Assembly: GCF_020564935.1 (NCBI RefSeq)
Contig: NZ_JAJCXB010000001.1
Location: 248,001-312,000 of the forward strand
Reading direction: 5' to 3'
From: Streptomyces pinistramenti
Lineage (GTDB): Bacteria > Actinomycetota > Actinomycetes > Streptomycetales > Streptomycetaceae
DNA length: 64,000 nucleotides
Positions 52,030 to 60,959 of the stretch are shown one piece after another. Each line of letters begins with the position of its first letter. The stretch's first letter is position 1. The position numbers and the translations under genes were made by a program. Under the pieces are notes generated by a model. It was not told the origin of the DNA, made no database searches, and was given only the letters and a program-made list of their open reading frames with translations.

Positions 52030-55000
52030 CTACGGGGCGGCGGGCGCGTCGAGCAGACCCGTCTGCACCTGGGTCGTGCCCCGGCGCGTGAGGTACAGGC
52101 CGCGGCCCGTGGCCATGGTGCGCGGCTTGACGCCGGGCAGGAACATCCCTTCCGACGGCGGGCAGGACAACATCAGCGCGGGAGTGTTGGCCTCAAGGAG
52201 CTGACGCAGCAGCGGGTCGTTGATGCCGCGGGACGCGCCGTTGGCGCTGCGCGCCACGATCAGGTGCAGGCCCAGCTCGTTGCCCTGGGCCAGGAACTCC
52301 GTCAGCGGCGCGAACGGGCTGGGCCCCGACATGCCGCCGCCGCCCACCATCTCGAAGTCGTCGACGACGAGGAACAGCTGCGGCCCGGTCCACCAGTCGC
52401 GCCTGCCCAGCCGCTCCGGTGTGATGTCGGGCCCCGGCACCCGGTCGCGCATCGCCCGTGCCACGCCCTCGACCATCTGCCGCAGCTTGTCCGTCGAGAC
52501 CGCGTAGCCCAGCCGGGACTCCTCCGGCACGCTGGCACCCAGCGTGCGGCGGAAGTCCACCAGCATGACCCGCCCCTGGTCCGGCGTGTAGCGGTTGGCC
52601 ACCGCCCGGCAGATCAGGGACAGCAGGTTGGTCTTGCCGGTCTCCGCGTCGCCGATGACGATCAGGTGCGGGCTCGACTCGAAGTCGTGCCACAGCGGTT
52701 CCAGACGCTGGTCCTCCAGGCCGATCGGCACCCGCAGGTCGCCGTCGGGAGCGGGCAGCGTGGCCGCGTCCAGCTGCGCGGGCAGCATCCGCACCGGCGG
52801 CGCCGGCGGCCCGTCCCAGGCGGCCGCCACCCGCTCCACCATGGCGGTCACCCCCTCGGCGAGCGAGGCGGTCCGTGCGTCGCCGTCCAGCCGCGGCAGT
52901 GCGGTGAGGAAGTGCAGCCGCTCCTCGGTCATGCCGCGCCCGGGGATCTTCGGCACGGTGTCCGCCGCCCGCATGTTGATCACCGAGTCGACGGGGTCGC
53001 CCATCCGCAGCTCGAAGCGGGTGCCGAGCTGGTCGCGCAGCGCGCTGCCGATCTCGCCCCACCGGGTCGACGCGATGATCAGGTGGACGCCGAAGCTCAG
53101 CCCGCGCGAGGAGATGAGGTTGAAGGTCGGCACCAGGTCCATGAAGTCCTGCCGCACCGTGCCCCAGCAGTCCACGACCAGGAACACGTCCCCGTACCGC
53201 TCGTCGGCCATTTCACCGGCAGCGCGCCGCCGCCGGAAGTCGTCCATCGACTCGATGCCCAGCTCCGCGAACTGCCGCTCGCGGCGTGCGATGACGCCGG
53301 TGATCTCGGCCAGCGTGCGCACCACGCGCTCGGGGTCGAGGCGCCCTGTGACGCCGCCGACGTGCGGCAGCCCGGCCAGTCCCGACAGCGAACCGCCGCC
53401 GAAGTCCAGGCAGTAGAACTGCACCTCGCGCGGGGTGTGGGTCAGCGCGAGCGAACTCACCAGGGCCCGCACCAGGTTGCTCTTGCCGCTCTGCGGCCCG
53501 CCCGCGATGCCGACGTGGCCGCCGGCCCCCGACAGGTCGGCCGTCAGCGGGTCGCGCCGCTGGTCGAACGGCCGGTCCACGATGCCCACCGGCACGGTCA
53601 GCCGGCCGTCCTGCTGCGGGTCGGCGGGCGCCAGGCCCCGCCCGGCGGCAGCGGCCAGCGGCGGCAGCAGCGCGTCCAGGGTCGGCGCGAGGTCCAGCGG
53701 CGGCAGCCACACCTGGTGCGCGGGGGCCGTGGGCCGCTCCCGCAGCCGGTCCACGGCGACGTTCAGCAGGTTCGGCGCGGACTCGTCGGGCAGCGGCTCG
53801 GGAGCGGTCTGCGGCAGCTGCCGCTGCGCCACCCACGCGGTGCTGAACGGCACCACCTGGCCCGCCACCACCGCCTGCTGCGTGCTGCGCCGGGCCGGAC
53901 GGTAGGGCCCGGACACGTACGCGGCCTTGAAGCGGGTCAGCGTCCCCACGTCGTTCTTCAACAGGCCGCTGCCCGGCTGGGACGGCAGGTTGTAGGCGTC
54001 CGGCACGCCCAGCACGCCGCGGCTCTCCATCGCGGAGAACGTCCGCAGGCCGATGCGGTACGACAGGTGCGACTCCAGCTGGTGCATCCGGCCCTCGTCG
54101 AGACGCTGCGAGGCGAGCAGCAGATGCACGCCCAGGCTGCGGCCCAGCCGGCCGATCATCACGAACAGCTCCATGAAGTCGCGGTGCGCGGCCAGCAGTT
54201 CGCTGAACTCGTCGACGACCACGAACAGCGTCGGCAGCGGCGCGAGGTCGGCGCCGCCCTCGCGCGCCTTCTCGTACTCCAGCGCGGAGGCGTGGTTGCC
54301 GGCCCGCCGCAGCAGTTCCTGGCGGCGGATCATCTCGCCGTGCAGCGCGTCCTTCATCCGCTCGACCAGCGCCGTCTCGTCCGCCAGGTTGGTGATCACC
54401 GCGGAGGTGTGCGGGAGTTCGTCGAGGCCGAGGAAGGTCGCGCCGCCCTTGAAGTCGACGAGGATGAAGTTCAGCGTCTCGGACGAGTGGGTCAGGGCCA
54501 GCGCGAGCACCAGGGTGCGCAGCAGCTCGGACTTGCCCGAGCCGGTCGCGCCGATCAGCATGCCGTGCGGCCCCATGCCGCCCTGCGCCGACTCCTTGAT
54601 GTCCAGCTCGACCGGCGTGCCGTCCGCCGACAGGCCGATCGGCACCCGCAGCCGTTCGCTGCGGGAGCGGGTCTGCATCCGGTCCATGGCCGCCGTGCGC
54701 AGGTCGGCGATGCCCAGCAGTCCCGCCAGGTCCATGTCCTCCTGGAGCGGCTGGTCGGTCCGGGTGCGCGCGCCGGGCCGGTAGGACGCGACGGTGGCGG
54801 CCAGCGCCCGCGCCGCGGCGGTGCCCAGCGCCTCGGGCCTGCCGATCGCGGTCTCGGTCTCCTTGCCGTTGCGGTCCGTGCCGACCATGTGCAGCTCGTC
54901 GGCGCCGATCCGCAGCCTGAGCACCTGGCGCGAGTGCTGCCAGCCCAGGATGCCGCGCACGTCGAGCACCACGGCGTTGGCGTAGCCCGCGCCCGCCACC

Positions 55001-55992
55001 CGTGCGCCCTGCGGCACGTTCGCGGTGTCCAGCACGATCACGGTGTACGGCTCGTCCCGGCTCGGCTCCCGGTCGGCGTCGAACTTGGGCCGCTGGGCGA
55101 ACTCCTCGCCGAGCAGCGCCTCCAGCTCCGAGACGCTGTCGATGACCAGACGGGCCGCGCCCGCCCCGTCGGTCTCCGCCGCGTGCTGCACGTGCGGCAG
55201 CCACTTCGCCCACTCCCACTCGGCCCGCGCCTCACCGTCCGCGACGATCACGATGTCCAGCTCGCGCGGCGCGTGCAGCACCGCCAGCTGGGCGAGGAGC
55301 GCGCGCACCGCGGCACGGGATGCCGTCTCGTCGCCGCGCAGCACGATCCGTGCGTAGGTCCGCAGCCGGACTGCCACCGGCTGGTCGGCGACCGTGCCGT
55401 ACGCCCGGATGAAGCGGCGCAGCGCGTGCGCGCAGAGCGGTTCGAGGTCCTCCACCGGCTTGGTCGACAGTGGCGAGAGGGTGAGGGCCAGCTGCTGGGA
55501 GCCGCGGGCGATCCGTACCTCGGCGAAGTCCTCGTGCGTCAGGCGCCGTTCCCACAGCCGGCTGGTGCGGGCCAGCGACCACAGGGCGGGCGGCTCGGGG
55601 TGCTGCCAGGACAGCGCCTGCCGCTGCTGGGCGATCACCTTGCGGACCCGGCGCCGGGTGGTGGTCAAGTAGCGGAGGTAGTCACGGCGTTCACCGCGCA
55701 GCTTGCGCTTGCGGTCCTGGGCGCTGCGCATGAACTGGGTGACCAGCATGCCGATGGCGGAGATCGCCATCATGCCGATCGCGACGTAGGTGAGGGCGCC
55801 GCCGCTGCCTCCCGGCTTCAGGAAGATCAGCACCATGCCCATCGAGCTGAGGGCCATGGGGAGGTAGGTGATCACGCCGGACATGGCGCTCTGCGACTCG
55901 GGCAGGGCCGGCGGCTCCTGAAGGCTCAGCTCGCCCTGCGGCAGTTGTGGCCCCGGCCTGCGTGGGGGGCGGCGGAATGTGACGGTGCTCAA
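52030..55992 (-). CDS. eccC: Type VII secretion FtsK/SpoIIIE ATPase EccC
   Basis: This 1320-residue motor protein of ESX secretion is a single chain. Two transmembrane helices near residues 40-85 (VITYLPMALSSMGMVLIF and a second GALTYVAIGMMAI segment) are followed by three FtsK/SpoIIIE ATPase domains. Walker A motifs are GATGSGKS near 481, GGPQSGKS near 830 and GDAETGKT near 1113. The first domain is the most canonical. In known systems it recognises the C-terminal signal of Esx substrates and drives export. The TTG start at 55992 is chosen with AAGGAAGG upstream; the 36 in-frame codons before it show no homology. It is divergent from eccD and convergent with mycP. Confidence 0.94.
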   Translation of the reverse strand: MSTVTFRRPPRRPGPQLPQGELSLQEPPALPESQSAMSGVITYLPMALSSMGMVLIFLKPGGSGGALTYVAIGMMAISAIGMLVTQFMRSAQDRKRKLRGERRDYLRYLTTTRRRVRKVIAQQRQALSWQHPEPPALWSLARTSRLWERRLTHEDFAEVRIARGSQQLALTLSPLSTKPVEDLEPLCAHALRRFIRAYGTVADQPVAVRLRTYARIVLRGDETASRAAVRALLAQLAVLHAPRELDIVIVADGEARAEWEWAKWLPHVQHAAETDGAGAARLVIDSVSELEALLGEEFAQRPKFDADREPSRDEPYTVIVLDTANVPQGARVAGAGYANAVVLDVRGILGWQHSRQVLRLRIGADELHMVGTDRNGKETETAIGRPEALGTAAARALAATVASYRPGARTRTDQPLQEDMDLAGLLGIADLRTAAMDRMQTRSRSERLRVPIGLSADGTPVELDIKESAQGGMGPHGMLIGATGSGKSELLRTLVLALALTHSSETLNFILVDFKGGATFLGLDELPHTSAVITNLADETALVERMKDALHGEMIRRQELLRRAGNHASALEYEKAREGGADLAPLPTLFVVVDEFSELLAAHRDFMELFVMIGRLGRSLGVHLLLASQRLDEGRMHQLESHLSYRIGLRTFSAMESRGVLGVPDAYNLPSQPGSGLLKNDVGTLTRFKAAYVSGPYRPARRSTQQAVVAGQVVPFSTAWVAQRQLPQTAPEPLPDESAPNLLNVAVDRLRERPTAPAHQVWLPPLDLAPTLDALLPPLAAAAGRGLAPADPQQDGRLTVPVGIVDRPFDQRRDPLTADLSGAGGHVGIAGGPQSGKSNLVRALVSSLALTHTPREVQFYCLDFGGGSLSGLAGLPHVGGVTGRLDPERVVRTLAEITGVIARRERQFAELGIESMDDFRRRRAAGEMADERYGDVFLVVDCWGTVRQDFMDLVPTFNLISSRGLSFGVHLIIASTRWGEIGSALRDQLGTRFELRMGDPVDSVINMRAADTVPKIPGRGMTEERLHFLTALPRLDGDARTASLAEGVTAMVERVAAAWDGPPAPPVRMLPAQLDAATLPAPDGDLRVPIGLEDQRLEPLWHDFESSPHLIVIGDAETGKTNLLSLICRAVANRYTPDQGRVMLVDFRRTLGASVPEESRLGYAVSTDKLRQMVEGVARAMRDRVPGPDITPERLGRRDWWTGPQLFLVVDDFEMVGGGGMSGPSPFAPLTEFLAQGNELGLHLIVARSANGASRGINDPLLRQLLEANTPALMLSCPPSEGMFLPGVKPRTMATGRGLYLTRRGTTQVQTGLLDAPAAP

Positions 55993-56270
55993 GACGGACC
56001 TTCCTTCGGGAGGCGGCCGTTCCCGCGCTGCGCGGCCGCCGGTGCAGGCCGGCACCGGGGGAGTGGAAGCGAGGAACAATTCGCAACCGCGATGATGCAA
56101 ATGTGAGCGGTTCAGGGAAGATTGCAGTGCAGTGACCGGATGGCTTGAGGTACACCTTCAACTCTCGGGAGTACGCTCTGCGATCGAATTGCTGATAAGC
56201 AGTCACGATAGTGTTCTCCTCAATCCGCGTCGACCCGGAGGCTTTTCCGGGACGAAGAGAGCGAGCCGCC

Positions 56271-57659
56271 GTGAGCGACACCACCGTCGGCCTGTGCCGA
56301 CTCACCGTCCGATCCCCCGAAAGGTCCTTCGACATCGGCGTGCCCGTCGACGTCCCGGTCGCCGACCTGCTGCCGGTCCTCGTCGACTACGCGGGAGAAG
56401 ACCTCCACGAACAGGGCCTGGACCAGGGCGGCTGGGCCGTACAGCGCCTGGGGCAGCCGCCCCTCGACGACGAAGGCACCCCGCGCACACTGGAGTTGCG
56501 CGACGGCGAGACCCTCTACCTCCGCCCCCGCCACGAGACGCTGCCCGAAGTCGCCTACGACGACCTCGTGGACGGCGTCGGCGAAGCCCTGCGCAAGCGG
56601 CCCGACTCCTGGCGGCCCGAACTCACCCGCCGCCTGCTCCTCGGCTTCGCCGCCACCGCCCTCACCGTCGGCCTGATCGTCCTGGCCCTGCCAGGACCCA
56701 CCGTGCTGCGGGCCGTGATCAGCGCAGGGCTCGCCCTGCTGCTCGTCGCCTGCTCCGGCGCGGCCTCCCGCGCCGTCGGCGACGCCTCGGGCGGCGCGGT
56801 GCTCGGCATCATGGCCGTGCCCTACATGGCGCTCGCCGGAGCCCTGGTGCCCAGCGGCGGACACGCCGAAGTGCTGCTCGGTGCCCGGCTGTTGGCCGCC
56901 GGTGCCACCGGCGCCGGCGCCTCCGTGCTGGCGCTGGCCGCGGTCGCCGCCTGCGCCCCGCTGTTCTTCGGCGCGCTGACCGTCAGCCTCTTCATCGCCG
57001 TCGGCGGTGCCGGCGTGGTCGCCGGACTCCCGGTCAGCCACGCCGCCGGCATCGTCGTCCTGTGCGTACTCATCTGCGGCGGACTGGTGCCAGGACTCGG
57101 CTTCCGGATGTCGGGCCTGCGGCTGCCCGTCCTGCCCGCCAACGCCGACCAGCTCCAGGAAGGCATCACCCCGCACCCCGCCGACCGGATCGCCACCCGC
57201 GCGGTACTCGCCGACAGCTACATGACCGGCCTCTACGCCGCCCTGGGACTGGTCGCCGCCGCCTGCCTCACCGCCCTGCTCACCGCCCCCGGCACGGATG
57301 ACTGGCCGCCCCTGGCGTGCGCCTGCGTGCTGAGCCTGCTCCTGCTGCTGCACTCCCGGCACTTCGGCAGCCTGTGGCAGCGCCTGTCCATGGTGCTGCC
57401 CGGCGCCTACGGACTCGCCCTGGCCGCCGCCCTCGGCGCGACCGGACTCGCCCTGCCCGCACGGCTGGGACTGACCGCGGGACTGCTCGCGGCGGCCGCC
57501 GTGGCCGCCATCGCCGCCTGGACCGTTCCCGGCCGCCGGCTGGTCCCGTACTGGGGCCGCATCGGCGACCTGCTGCACACCACGACCGCCGTCGTCCTCG
57601 TCCCGCTGACGATCCTCGTCGCCGGCATCTACCAGCAACTGCGCGCCATCAAGGGCTGA
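56271..57659 (+). CDS. eccD: Type VII secretion integral membrane protein EccD
   Basis: This 462-residue protein has a ubiquitin-like cytosolic domain (residues about 8-95: LCRLTVRSPERSFDIGVPVD, LRDGETLYLRPR) followed by about eleven hydrophobic helices, exactly the EccD layout. EccD forms the transmembrane pore vestibule of the ESX complex. GTG 56271 is chosen because homology starts at once; 20 more codons upstream are open but unlike the family, and the ribosome-binding site is weak. The gene is divergent from eccC (278 bp) and is followed 55 bp later by eccB. Confidence 0.92.
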   Translation: MSDTTVGLCRLTVRSPERSFDIGVPVDVPVADLLPVLVDYAGEDLHEQGLDQGGWAVQRLGQPPLDDEGTPRTLELRDGETLYLRPRHETLPEVAYDDLVDGVGEALRKRPDSWRPELTRRLLLGFAATALTVGLIVLALPGPTVLRAVISAGLALLLVACSGAASRAVGDASGGAVLGIMAVPYMALAGALVPSGGHAEVLLGARLLAAGATGAGASVLALAAVAACAPLFFGALTVSLFIAVGGAGVVAGLPVSHAAGIVVLCVLICGGLVPGLGFRMSGLRLPVLPANADQLQEGITPHPADRIATRAVLADSYMTGLYAALGLVAAACLTALLTAPGTDDWPPLACACVLSLLLLLHSRHFGSLWQRLSMVLPGAYGLALAAALGATGLALPARLGLTAGLLAAAAVAAIAAWTVPGRRLVPYWGRIGDLLHTTTAVVLVPLTILVAGIYQQLRAIKG

Positions 57660-57714
57660 TCCGTCCTCCCGGACAGCCGCCGGCCGTACGTCACGGCCGA
57701 GGAAGGGGAATTCC

Positions 57715-59184
57715 ATGCAATCCAGGCGGGACCAGGTACAGGCCCACCTGTTCGTGATGAGCCGGCTGTCGGCAGGCATGCTGCGCGTCGAACCCGACGC
57801 CCCCGACGCGCCCAACGCCCGCACCAAGCGCGGCCTGATCGGCGGCACGTTCCTCGCGCTGCTCGCCGCCGTCGGCGTGACCCTCTACGGAGTGGTCTCG
57901 CCCGGCGGCGCCACCTCGTGGCAGACCCCGGGCACGCTCGTCCTGGTCGACGACTCCACCAGCCGCTACCTCTTCGCAGGCGACGCCCTGCACCCCGTGC
58001 TCAACGAGGCATCGGCCAAGCTCATCGCCGGCAGCCGGATGACGGTGCAGAGCGTCAGCGCCGCCTCTCTCGGGGGCACCCCGCACGGCGCACCCGTCGG
58101 CATCGTCGGCGCGCCGGACTCGGTGCCCGCACCCGACGCGCTGGACACCGGAGCCTGGCTGGCCTGCGCCGGACACCTCACCGACTCCTACGGCAAGAAG
58201 CGGGACGTGCTGAGCGTCGCCGTCGGCAGCACCGAGGTCGGCGACGCCCTCGACGACACGTCCGGCACCCTCGTCAGCTCGCCGTCCGGCGGAGTGCAGC
58301 TGCTCTGGCACGGCATGCGGCACCGCATCGACACCGACCACGGCGCCCACTCCGCACTCGGCTGGGCCAACGTCACCCCCCTCCAGGTCAAGGACGACTT
58401 CCTCAACACCCTTACCGCGGGCACCGACGTCGCCGCACCCGAAGTGCCGGACCGCGGCAACGAAGGACCGTCGCTGGCCGGCGCCCCCTCCCGCATCGGC
58501 CGGCTGTTCAACGCCACCGGCGGCCAGCACTACGTGCTGCGCAAGGAGGGACTCGTCCCGCTGACGCCGCTCCTCTTCGACCTGCTGCGCGGCGACCCGC
58601 GCACCCAGAAGGAGGCGTACGACGGCGCCGCCGTACAGGTACGCACCATCGGACCCGCCGATCTGGAGGCCCACCAGGCGTCGTCCGACCTGGGCAACGC
58701 CCTCGCCGACGGCCTGCCCGCGACGGCGCCGCAGCTGATCACGGCGGACCGCAAGCAGGACGTGTGCACCAAGGTCACCCCGGGCAGCAGCGCGGGCAAG
58801 GGCCCGTCGACCGGCATCGTCGTCCTGGACGCGAAGGACGTGCCGGCCGGCGCCCCCAACACCCAGCCGGGCATCCAGGCCGGCTGTCTGCAATCCGACC
58901 GGGTCTGGGTGCGTCCGGGCCGCGGCGCGCTGGTACGGGCCCTCTCGTCGGCGGGCGCCGGCGCCTCCGACTACCTCGTCACCGACTCCGGCGCGGCCTA
59001 CCCGATGAACCGGGCCGCGTCCGAACAGCTGGGCTACGAAAACGTCCAACCGGCCACGTTCCCGGCCCAGTTGGTGCAGTTGCTGCCCACCGGGCCGAGC
59101 CTGGACCCGGCGAAGCTCGCCAAGGGCGGAGTCGTACCGGCGGCGGCCGCCTCGTCCGCGGGCTGCGCGCACTCCGGCTCCTGA
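57715..59184 (+). CDS. eccB: Type VII secretion protein EccB
   Basis: This 489-residue protein starts MQSRRDQVQAHLFVMSRLSAGM, the typical EccB N-terminus (R-x-Q-x-x-A-H-x-F). One transmembrane helix follows near residues 40-60 (GLIGGTFLALLAAVGVTLYGVV), then an extracytoplasmic R-repeat domain with LVLVDDSTSRYLF, SNTEG-like text and a C-terminal GCAHSGS. Two Cys in the periplasmic part (DVCTK and AGCLQ) could form the family's disulphide. EccB is the membrane-anchored outer component of the core complex. AAGGGGAATTCC precedes the ATG. Confidence 0.93.
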   Translation: MQSRRDQVQAHLFVMSRLSAGMLRVEPDAPDAPNARTKRGLIGGTFLALLAAVGVTLYGVVSPGGATSWQTPGTLVLVDDSTSRYLFAGDALHPVLNEASAKLIAGSRMTVQSVSAASLGGTPHGAPVGIVGAPDSVPAPDALDTGAWLACAGHLTDSYGKKRDVLSVAVGSTEVGDALDDTSGTLVSSPSGGVQLLWHGMRHRIDTDHGAHSALGWANVTPLQVKDDFLNTLTAGTDVAAPEVPDRGNEGPSLAGAPSRIGRLFNATGGQHYVLRKEGLVPLTPLLFDLLRGDPRTQKEAYDGAAVQVRTIGPADLEAHQASSDLGNALADGLPATAPQLITADRKQDVCTKVTPGSSAGKGPSTGIVVLDAKDVPAGAPNTQPGIQAGCLQSDRVWVRPGRGALVRALSSAGAGASDYLVTDSGAAYPMNRAASEQLGYENVQPATFPAQLVQLLPTGPSLDPAKLAKGGVVPAAAASSAGCAHSGS

Positions 59185-59600
59185 GCGGGAGCCGCGCGAA
59201 AGCCATTCCCGAACGTCAGCCTTTGGTATGACTACACGGCACAGAGCGATCTCTACCCTGGTGATGATGAAATCTCCCGAAGCTGGTTCTCTCGTGAACT
59301 CGGCGTCGTGGCAGCCGGATTACCGGCGTGAATCCCGCCGCAGCGCGGGCGAAACGGCCAGTAGGGCCGGCGACTCCGTGACAGCGACACCGGACCGACG
59401 CATTCGGGAGCGGTGCATTCGGACAACGTGAACCCTCCGTGAACGGTACCGCCCACTGTTCGCGCACGTATCCGGATGCCACCGCACAGCGGTGTACGGG
59501 AATACCGGCACCGTCGGCCGAAAATGAAAGGCGAGGAAAGCCAGGAGCGTGTCCGCCGCACGCCTCTTCGGCCGTCCCGCCTCCCCGAAAGGAATTCTTC
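59185..59600. other. 416-bp intergenic region upstream of the esx gene pair
   Basis: No gene is supported. It presumably holds the promoter for the esx genes, but I see no convincing -35/-10 pair. AAAGGA lies seven bases before the ATG at 59601. Confidence 0.5.
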
Positions 59601-59951
59601 ATGGGTGCCCAGGTAACCAAGCAGGAACAGGACATCAAGAATGCCTTGGTGCTTCTGGAAGGCCAGATGCAGGCCATGCGCACGGCCGGACAGAAGGTGG
59701 AGGACACCGTCCAGCAGGCCGCCCAGCACTTCCACTCCACCGCCAGCACCACCTTCCAGCAGAAGATGCAGGAATGGATCGAGACCTACAACCAGGCGTC
59801 GGCCAAGGTGAACAATCTGCACGCCAGCCTGGAAGCCGCCAACCAGACGCTGAACACCGGTGACTCGCAGGCGCAGGAGCACGCCGCGGGCTGGTCGGGC
59901 GACATCGACGGCATCCACGGCGTGCTGTCCGGGGGCGGCTCTTCGTCCTGA
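59601..59951 (+). CDS. WXG100-superfamily secreted protein, Esx-like (no WXG)
   Basis: This 116-residue all-helical protein has two long helices separated near residues 44-47, the position where WXG100 proteins carry W-x-G. The sequence there reads HFHSTAST, so the motif is FHS instead of WxG. The preceding helix is QQAAQ-rich and the following helix has FQQKMQEWIETYNQ. It ends in a flexible GGGSSS tail. Position after eccB and pairing with a second small gene identify it as one half of an Esx heterodimer, the usual ESX substrate. ATG 59601 has AAAGGA seven bases upstream. Confidence 0.85.
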   Translation: MGAQVTKQEQDIKNALVLLEGQMQAMRTAGQKVEDTVQQAAQHFHSTASTTFQQKMQEWIETYNQASAKVNNLHASLEAANQTLNTGDSQAQEHAAGWSGDIDGIHGVLSGGGSSS

Positions 59952-60048
59952 TCCCCGCGCCTGGTGACGGACCCGGCATCAGGCACCCCGACCACAACAG
60001 GTGGGCGCACGCCCGGGATGGGCCGCCCCGTATGCACAAGGAGCAGCC

Positions 60049-60333
60049 ATGGCAGATTTCAGTCTTCAGATCCAAGAGGCGCAGAACGACGTCAATGTAC
60101 TGAACCAGGCCAATACGGAGATGACGAAGGCGCTGGAGGACATGGTCCAGCAGCTCGCGCCGCTTCTTGCGAATACCCAGGGCCGCACGAAGGACGCCTG
60201 GCAGGAAGTCCAGGGGAAAGTGGACACCCAGGTATCCCAGCTGAACAGCTCCCACAAGCAGGGCGTGCAGGCACTGGACAGCATGATCAACGCCATGATC
60301 GAGGCCGACAACAGGGGTCAGAGCCACTTCTGA
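60049..60333 (+). CDS. WXG100-superfamily secreted protein, second Esx-like partner
   Basis: This 94-residue helical-hairpin protein is of classical WXG100 size. The turn reads NTQGRTKDAWQEVQ, with TQG at residues 43-45 in the W-x-G position: Gly is kept and Trp is replaced by Thr. It lies 97 bp after the first esx-like gene, with AAGGAG five bases before the ATG. It probably forms a four-helix-bundle heterodimer with that protein and is exported by the EccBCD machinery. I did not see a clear Y-x-x-x-D/E secretion signal at its short tail, which ends ADNRGQSHF. Confidence 0.85.
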   Translation: MADFSLQIQEAQNDVNVLNQANTEMTKALEDMVQQLAPLLANTQGRTKDAWQEVQGKVDTQVSQLNSSHKQGVQALDSMINAMIEADNRGQSHF

Positions 60334-60370
60334 GCGCCGGAAAAGCCCGCGTGAACAGAGAGGCCGACTC

Positions 60371-60823
60371 GTGAGTGACGACGACAAGAATTCCGGTGGT
60401 ACCGGCAAGGTCAAGGTGACCGAGGGATACCTCGAAGACTTTGCCCAGCACCGGATCAACGATTTCATCCAGGGGCTGCGGGACAACGACGACTACCGCA
60501 ATCTGGACGGTTTCGCCGGTGGCCCCGCAGGGCCCGGCGGATACGCGAAGCTGCTGGCCGGCAGCAAGGACCTGCCCGCGGGCCAGGCGTTGCAGCAGCG
60601 TTACGCCAAGTTCTGCCAGAGCCTGAAGCACGAACTCGACGGATTCGCCCAGTCCATGACCGATCTGTCGAACGACCTGATGACGGTCCATCAGATTCTG
60701 GACAAGGGCGAGCAGGACACCGAGCTGACCGCGTCGCAGATGATGCAGGACCTCCAGGACATCCTGAACGGGTTCGGCGGTGGCGGTGGCGGCAGGACAC
60801 CACCGCCCCAGGGCGCGGCCTGA
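60371..60823 (+). CDS. Small helical ESX-locus protein, unknown function
   Basis: This 150-residue acidic protein I cannot name. A polar N-terminus (SDDDKNSGGTGKVKV) is followed by helices with LEDFAQHRINDFIQGLRD and LKHELDGFAQSMTDLSNDLMTVHQIL, then a Gly-rich GFGGGGGGRTPPP tail. Helix content, size and position between the esx pair and the long WxG protein suggest a secreted or chaperone-like component. The GTG start is preceded by AGAGAGG. Confidence 0.75.
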   Translation: MSDDDKNSGGTGKVKVTEGYLEDFAQHRINDFIQGLRDNDDYRNLDGFAGGPAGPGGYAKLLAGSKDLPAGQALQQRYAKFCQSLKHELDGFAQSMTDLSNDLMTVHQILDKGEQDTELTASQMMQDLQDILNGFGGGGGGRTPPPQGAA

Positions 60824-60920
60824 CGGCTCTGACAAGGAACAACCGACCGCACACCGGAGCCCTTTCGGGCAGCCGCACGAGGCTGCCCGAGGGACGGGAT
60901 CCGGCAGGAGAGGGACCAGG

Positions 60921-60959
60921 GTGAACTGGGACGAGCCGAAGGGACGGGCGCGCGCGTGA
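60921..60959 (+). CDS. 12-codon mini-ORF coupled to the long WxG gene
   Basis: GTG AAC TGG GAC GAG at 60921 opens a 12-residue frame (VNWDEPKGRARA) with AGGAG and GAGGGA just upstream. Its TGA overlaps the GTG of the next gene (GTGA at 60956). Both frames begin V-N-W-[DG]-E. It may be a translational-coupling leader or a decayed duplicate start. Confidence 0.4.
   Translation: MNWDEPKGRARA

Noticed and set aside
51997..56106. Plus-strand open frame of about 1370 codons opposite eccC
   Set aside because: Antisense GC-driven frame with no recognisable domain; the minus strand encodes three FtsK domains.
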